The notes under the pieces were generated by a model. It was not told the DNA's origin, made no database searches, and saw only the letters and a list, made by a program, of their open reading frames with translations. Positions 47,542 to 64,000 of a DNA stretch of 64,000 nt are shown in pieces. The first letter of the stretch is position 1. Each line of letters starts with the position of its first letter. This DNA is from Omphiscola glabra (taxonomy: Eukaryota; Mollusca; Gastropoda; Lymnaeidae). A program made the translations under genes and the position numbers. The stretch lies in the NCBI GenBank assembly GCA_964017045.1, contig OZ024809.1, positions 10,794,307 to 10,858,306 on the forward strand. The letters run 5' to 3'.

Positions 47542-47705
47542 AAGCAGTTCTCAACCCTAACGAACCTTACACAGGGGTCGCCTAAGACCATCGGAAAACC
47601 CATATTTAAGAAGTAGGAACGACAATAATGTTATGGTTGGGAGGTCACCACAACATGAGGACTTGTATTAAAGGGTCGCGGCATTAGGAAGGTTGAGAAC
47701 CACTG
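47542..47705. mobile_element. hAT MITE, CAGCGGTTCTCAAC family (shortened)
   Basis: Begins AAGCAGTTCTCAACCC and ends GGTTGAGAACCACTG. The TSD AACTAGAT is perfect (47534-47541 and 47706-47713). It lacks about 30 bp near the left end compared with the other copies. Confidence 0.92.
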
Positions 47706-47799
47706 AACTAGATGCTTCGGAGACTGTTAAAGAATTAATACAAATTAAAATTAGTATTTTAAAAAAATGATTAGCATTTGTGTTTTTCAAAATTAAAAC

Positions 47800-48265
47800 T
47801 GTATGTCTTCCAAAACAACGATATTTTGTGATCACGGCCCTACAAACTTACACTTACAGGATGCGCCCCCCGTATGCACCAAGGGAAAACCGGGGTTGGA
47901 GTGCCAACGCTACTCCAATGACATGGATATTTGCATTAATTGTCATGTGAGAAAAAATGCAAGCACAATTCCTGTAAATAACAGATTTATCCACCCCTTT
48001 GACTCCCAACACAAATTTCAGCCGTTGGTGACATCCCCCACGGCGCGCCGGGCAGATAAAACAAAAAAAGTCGGATCAATAAGAATTCAGCTTGTCAGAC
48101 ACGGAACAAACCCGATTTCAATCCCATCATTCCGCGGGAACAAATGGACGCTGGGATCAAACAGTGAAGCAATTAGCGGACATTTCGGCTCAACAGCAAC
48201 TTTTGAGGCTTCAAAGAGGGCTACAAAATGTTACTAATACAGACTATCTAACTGATGAAAGGCAC
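47800..48265. promoter_or_regulatory. Candidate conserved non-coding block
   Basis: Non-repetitive. The 144-codon plus frame at 47803-48237 begins with an ATG but shows no family motif and overlaps another frame. I treat it as non-coding, although an unknown exon is possible. Confidence 0.25.
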
Positions 48266-48789
48266 AACCCGTGAGTTGGCTGGACAAAAGTGCTGGACAA
48301 GATGGAAGGCTTTCAGAAAACCAACATGGGCAATTTTTCTTTCTTATTTTAACAATGTATTTAGCTGGGTGGATTCAGGGGGGGGGGGGGGGCAGTGGTT
48401 AAGGGTCGGGGAGAGATGTCACAGGGGGAAAAAAAGGATAGACAAATCAAGGTGTTTGAAATGTTTAAAGGTTTGAGCAGGTGGAGAGGTGTTGGGAGCA
48501 GACAAAAAGGGAGACAATTAGAATCAAAGGGTTAGAACACAAAGATTAACTAGATAAAAGCCTCGACACGTGGTAGGTCAGAGATTAGCTGACAGATGTA
48601 AGCAGTGAGTGATGCTGGGATATATGAGCTTGTGGGACATCTCAGGTGGGGGTATATGCTGGTGGGGCAGATAGGTGGGACAAGTTGGCAATACGGTTTT
48701 CTTGAAACAGATTGGTGGGTAAGGTGAGGAGGATGAGCTTCTTGAACAAGTTGGTAGGAAAGGTTGATGGTACTTGTTTGTGGTGCTGT
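48266..48789. other. Non-coding, G-rich in part
   Basis: G-run at about 48379. From 48600 a degenerate AGGTTGGTGGGTAAGGTG pattern leads into the next array. Confidence 0.35.
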
Positions 48790-49800
48790 TTGTAGCACAT
48801 GTTTGTGATGCTGTTTGTGGTTCTGTTTGGTGCTATAGGTTTGTGGTGCTGTATGGTGGCACATGGTGGAAGTGCTGTATGGTGGCACACGGTTGAGGTG
48901 CTAGTTGGTCCCATAGAATTGTGGTGCTGTATGGTGGCACATGGTTGTGGTGCTGTTTGGTGGCACACAGTTGTGGTGCTTTTTGGTGGCACATGGTTGT
49001 GGTGCTGTTTGGTGGCACATGGTTGTGGTGCTGTTTGGTGCCATAGGTTTGTGGTGCTGTTTGGTGGCACATGGTTGTGGTGCAAGTTGGTGCCATATAA
49101 TTGTGGTGCTGTTTGGTGGCACATAGTTGTGGTGCTAGTTGGTGCCATAGAATTGTGGTGCTGTATGGTGGCACATGGTTATGGTGCTAGTTGGTGCCAT
49201 ATAATTGTGGTGCTGTTTGGTGGCACACAGTTGTGGTGCTAGTTTGTGCCATAGGTTTGTGGTGCTGTATGGTGGCACATGGTTATGGTGCTAGTTGGTG
49301 CCATAGAATTGTGGTGCTGTTTGGTGGCACATAGTTGTGGTGCTAGTTGGTGCCATAGAATTGTGGTGCTGTATGGTGGCACATGGTTATGGTGCTAGTT
49401 GGTGCCATATAATTGTGGTGCTGTTTGGTGGCACACAGTTGTGGTGCTAGTTTGTGCCATAGGTTTGTGGTGCTGTATGGTGGCACATGGTTATGGTGCT
49501 AGTTGGTGCCATATAATTGTGGTGCTGTTTGGTGGCACACGGTTGTGGTGCTAGTTGGTGCCATAGGTTTGTGGTGCTGTATGGTGGCACCCGGTTGTGG
49601 TGCTAGTTGGTGCCATATAATTGTGGTGCTGTTTGGTGGCACATGGTTGTGGTGCTAGTTGGTGCCATAGGTTTGTGGTGCTGTATGGTGGCACACGGTT
49701 GTGGTGCTAGTTTGTGCCATAGAATTGTGGTGCTGTATGGTGGCACATAGTTGTGGTGCTGTTTGATGGCACATGGTTATGGTACTGTTTGGTGGCACAG
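48790..49800 (+). repeat. 26-bp minisatellite with higher-order structure (about 38 units)
   Basis: Two unit types, TTGTGGTGCTGTTTGGTGGC plus ACATGG and TTGTGGTGCTAGTTGGTGCC plus ATAGAA, largely alternate. They form repeats of 52 bp and longer, for example around 49255-49480. Confidence 0.96.
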
Positions 49801-49879
49801 ATGGCCAACACTTGATTGGAAGAATGGATAATAAGGTGAGGTTGCTGTGTAGGTTAGACCTATACAAAAACAACAAACA

Positions 49880-50720
49880 TCAACACTAAGAAATAAAACA
49901 TATATTAAAGTAAACGTATAACATGTACAAGTTCACAGCTAATGGTTGTTGAAGATCATTTACACAATTAACCCATGGCATACTAGGCCCATTTTGGGTG
50001 TCTGGGCCTGTTAAGAGTAAATTAACAAGAGACAAACAAGGCCAGATATAGAGGGAATGTTTGAAATCAAAGTTGTGCCTGCGATCAGCCCTAAGTCCGT
50101 GCAAACAACGGGTACAACTGGCATGTGCCCCTCGTATTGTGGCCAGGCCGTTGACAGCGGCCGCCGCTCTGTGCGTTTTTTTTTGTATCCCCCACAAAGC
50201 TCATTTGTAAACGGAGGTAGGAAAGCTGGCAGAGCTGTAGCTGACCTGGCACACGGGGTGCCTGTTTGCCCAACTACAGAAAAACCTGATCGTCCGTCAA
50301 CAGGGAGACAAACAGAATATGTCATCCACTCCTGGGGGCCAAAAGGAGGGGAGGGGCGCATGAAAAAAATATTTCAAAGATTTCAGCAATTCGGGTTGAA
50401 TTAGCACTAGCATTTGTGAAATAAAAATATTTCACAGAGGTGAAAATAAAACAAACTTTTCCCATTAAATCATTAGTTTAACGCCCTGGCCATTCCAAAC
50501 ACGCGATTCGCCATATTTAAGTTTATCTTTGTACAACTTCTCTACAAAGCCGTTACATAAAATGGCCTTCCGAAAAGTGAAGGGAGGAACTCATTGGGAA
50601 TGTTTGTCTCAAATAAATTATTTAATGGCGTTAAAGTGATTAGAGAAACACGACGGTGCTCGTAATTATATTGACGCAACAAAACTTTGCATCTACAGCT
50701 AGAGGAGAAACAATTATTTA
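49880..50720. promoter_or_regulatory. Candidate conserved non-coding block
   Basis: More than 800 bp of non-repetitive sequence containing AATTATTTAATGGCGTTAAAG at about 50617. 103-116-codon frames on opposite strands overlap and are probably not coding. Confidence 0.3.
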
Positions 50721-50808
50721 AAATACTCTCTTGTTAACTATTTGATGTACCCGGAAGAGAAAGGAAAAGGTTGCACTGTTTGTCACAGAATGAGCAGTGC
50801 ATGACAAC

Positions 50809-50979
50809 CAATGTTCCCTCTAAGGTTTGCTGGCTCGTGTGCAAAATCATACAGTTGTGTGCAAAATTTTACTTTGCAGAGTGCAGCGTATCTGTTCGAA
50901 TTTATTTTTATAAAAATTTGCTGCGCGGATACTCAAAACTGCTGCGCGGCATTTGTGAGGTTGCTTAAAGGGAACATCG
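50809..50979. mobile_element. hAT MITE, CAATGTTCCCTCTAAG family
   Basis: Begins CAATGTTCCCTCTAAGG and ends CTTAAAGGGAACATCG, forming terminal inverted repeats. The TSD ATGACAAC is perfect (50801-50808 and 50980-50987). It contains GCTGCGCGG twice and TGTGCAAAAT twice. Confidence 0.95.
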
Positions 50980-51129
50980 ATGACAACACATGTACCATGA
51001 AGCTGGCATCTAGCTGACATGTCTTGTTTGTTTGCTTTAAATTACATTTGATTATTTTGAAATAACATTTTTCTTTCTTTTAGACAACTGCGGTGCAGTT
51101 TAACTGAAACATCATCTCTACCTTAAAAT

Positions 51130-51290
51130 GGATGCCCTCTGCCCTACCAGCTATGTTTCCCCAATCTTCTACTAGCTACATAGCCCCACTATTCTTCAGC
51201 TTATGTTGCCCCACCCTTCGACCAGCTATGTTGCCCCACTCTTCTGCCAGCTATGTTGCCCCACTCTTCTATCAGCTATGTAATGATTAT
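51130..51290 (+). repeat. Degenerate CAGCTATGTTGCCCCACTC repeat
   Basis: About 6 copies of 24-27 bp. Confidence 0.85.
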
Positions 51291-51519
51291 CTGCAGATTA
51301 ATAATTTTTTACATTTTGCTGGAGCTTGGAGCAGCACTGAAGCTAAAAAAATTAGCCAGCAGCGAGGCTCGACCAAAAAAATATCCTGGTCCAATTCATT
51401 GCTTACAACAGTTCGCAATCATCCAATCAAAACCATCCAATACTGTTCATCCCAAACACTTTGTTGTTGCAGGTTTAGTGGTATGGGTCTCTACCTTGAT
51501 GTCCAACCATATCTTTCAT

Positions 51520-51620
51520 GGTACCTCTCAGGTCCTCTTATTTTCCCTACCTCTCAGGTCCTCTTATTTTCCCTACCTCTCAGGTCCTCTTATTTTACCT
51601 ACCTCTCAGGTCCTCTTATT
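51520..51620 (+). repeat. 26-bp repeat (4 copies)
   Basis: Units of CCTACCTCTCAGGTCCTCTT, ATTTTC. Confidence 0.93.
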
Positions 51621-51699
51621 TTCACTAAGAATTGTCTTGCTAGGGAGTTTCGAGGATTAATTTATTACAATTTTTGGAACTTGGAGTACGAAATTTTAC

Positions 51700-52105
51700 A
51701 AGCTCCTGCCTCACTCCAGCTTCACTCCAGCTCCAAGCTCCTGTTTCACTCCAGCTCCAAGCAACAGTGCCAGGCAAAAAGGACCTTGCACCAAAGCTCC
51801 AAGCTGCATCTCCAGGAAAAAGACCCTGCTTCAAAGCTCCAAGCTCCAGGCAAAAAAGACCCTGCTTCAAAGCTCCAAGCTCCAGGCAAAAAAGACCCTG
51901 CTTCAAAGCTCCAAGCTCCAGGCAAAAAAGACCCTACTTCAAAGCTCCAAGCTCCAGGCAAAAAAGACCCTGCTTCAAAGCTCCAAGCTCCAGGCAAAAA
52001 AGACCCTGCTTCAAAGCTCCAAGCTCCAGGCAAAAAAGACCCTGCTTCAAAGCTCCAAGCTCCAGGCAAAAAAGACCCTGCTTCAAAGATCCAAGCTCCG
52101 CTCAA
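51700..52105 (+). repeat. 36-bp minisatellite (about 8 perfect units plus a diverged left end)
   Basis: Units of CTTCAAAGCTCCAAGCTCCA, GGCAAAAAAGACCCTG. Twelve codons per unit keep the plus frame open (SKLQAPGKKDPA repeated), part of a spurious 330-codon frame with no known domain. Confidence 0.96.
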
Positions 52106-52189
52106 ATCACTGGTTGTAAAATAGCCACCCACTAAGCAATTCATGGAGCATTTTAAGTTATAAGTTGCTTAGACTAAGATAAAAGCATG

Positions 52190-52400
52190 GCCCCATCATT
52201 TGAGACAGGGACCATCATCCCATGTATGGACTGAAAGGGGATGTGTCATTTGAGACAGGGACCATCATCCCATGTATGGACTGAAAGGGGATGTGTCATT
52301 TGAGACAGGGACCGTCATCCCATGTATGGACTGAAAGAGGATGTGTCATTTGAGACAGGGACCGACATCCCATGTATGGACTGAAAGAGGATGAGCCATT
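52190..52400 (+). repeat. 50-bp repeat (about 4 copies)
   Basis: Units contain TCATTTGAGACAGGGACCAT, CATCCCATGTATGGACTGAA. Confidence 0.95.
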
Positions 52401-53083
52401 TGGGGCAGGGCTTCTATTCTAATTCACACATTTACACTGCATTACTTCAACAATTAAATACCTATAATTAGTAAGGAATTTTTAAAAAGAAATAGCCAGA
52501 TTTGTGTTTTGAGAAGAGAATTTATTTTAAACTCTGGGAGAGTGATTATATAAGCTATATTCAACTAACTCTGGGAGAGTGATTATGTAAGCTATATTCA
52601 ACTATCTGACATTTTAATCAAGTTTGCAGGGACATAATATCAGAGAATGTGTCCAAGTTTGTTATCACGGATTGACCACTTAAACTGACCACAATAAGTA
52701 CCGGTAATGATTTAGATTGAGTAAATTTAACTATGTACGTTTGATTCAATGAGGTATGTCTAACGTTTCCTAATTGTATGGAAAAAATTTGACTTCTTGA
52801 CTATCAGTTCTGTACAAAATGTTGTGTCCAGACAGATCTTAATTTGTGCTTAGACCAAGAAAATTATCCTTTCAACATTACACATGGAGGGGTGTGGGGG
52901 GGGGGGGGGGGCGCTGAGGGAGAATGTGAATGGTGAATGAGTTTATCTAATCAAGACAAGTTTGTAAGACAAGATGTATGTTCTTTTATGGCAACACAAA
53001 TAAAAACATTTTGCAGCCAATCAACTCAAAACAAAAAAAAAACGGCAACACAAAAAAACAAAGACAATCAAATTCAGACTTAC
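52401..53083. other. Region downstream of the last PEX1 exon seen
   Basis: AACTCTGGGAGAGTGATTAT occurs twice (52530, 52567). There is a G-run at 52897. I searched here on the minus strand for a final PEX1 exon or a clear AATAAA signal and found neither. Confidence 0.4.

Positions 53084-64000
<10,917 letters not shown>

Noticed and set aside
47803..48237. 144-codon plus frame as a gene
   Set aside because: No recognisable motif, an overlapping frame in another phase, and no supporting splice or promoter signals.
48642..49242. His/Thr/Pro-rich frames on both strands, up to 168 codons
   Set aside because: Generated by the 26-bp array.
51132..52124. 330-codon plus frame with LQAPGKKDPASK repeats
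   Set aside because: Most of it is a 36-bp array or other short repeats, with no known domain and open alternative frames on the other strand.

Overview
The window is eukaryotic nuclear DNA. It contains a split gene with GT-AG introns, an intact Pol III tRNA gene with a T-run terminator, many non-LTR retrotransposon and hAT transposon remnants, and a very large amount of minisatellite. I infer an invertebrate metazoan, possibly a mollusc. The repeat style and the PEX1 divergence fit this, but nothing in the sequence names the species.

The only protein-coding gene I can support is PEX1, a peroxisome biogenesis AAA+ ATPase, on the minus strand at about 53.1-64.0 kb. Eleven exons with matching phases cover the end of the D1 ATPase domain, all of D2 and most of the C-terminal tail. 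The 5' half lies beyond the right edge, and the final exon (if there is one) was not found. One exon (56467-57646) carries an unusually long low-complexity insertion with an in-frame 8-residue repeat. The introns hold long minisatellites, several of which abut or copy the neighbouring splice sites, and a 1.03 kb hAT remnant with target-site duplication (TSD).

From 0 to 53 kb there is no supported protein-coding gene. It contains (i) about thirty tandem arrays with units of 15-118 bp; (ii) hAT-type short non-autonomous elements (MITEs), many with 8-bp TSDs (18176, 18771, 25572, 28447, 29135, 34488, 39395, 44695, 47542, 50809); (iii) a degenerate BED/hAT transposase on the minus strand (11.4-14.3 kb) split by minisatellite; (iv) three LINE fragments (4.3-4.8, 9.5-10.2 and 29.5-29.9 kb); (v) a tRNA-Asp(GTC) gene at 11033-11104; and (vi) blocks of non-repetitive, higher-complexity DNA without coding potential that resemble conserved regulatory elements (for example 24.6-25.3, 35.4-36.1, 46.1-46.7 and 49.9-50.7 kb).

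Most long open frames here are artefacts of tandem repeats whose unit is a multiple of three, or which lack stops in several frames. No CRISPR, operon or prokaryotic feature is present. The least ordinary signals are the close relation between intronic minisatellites and PEX1 splice sites, the 21-bp minisatellite occurring twice inside one dead transposase, and MITE insertions into tandem arrays that give relative dates.
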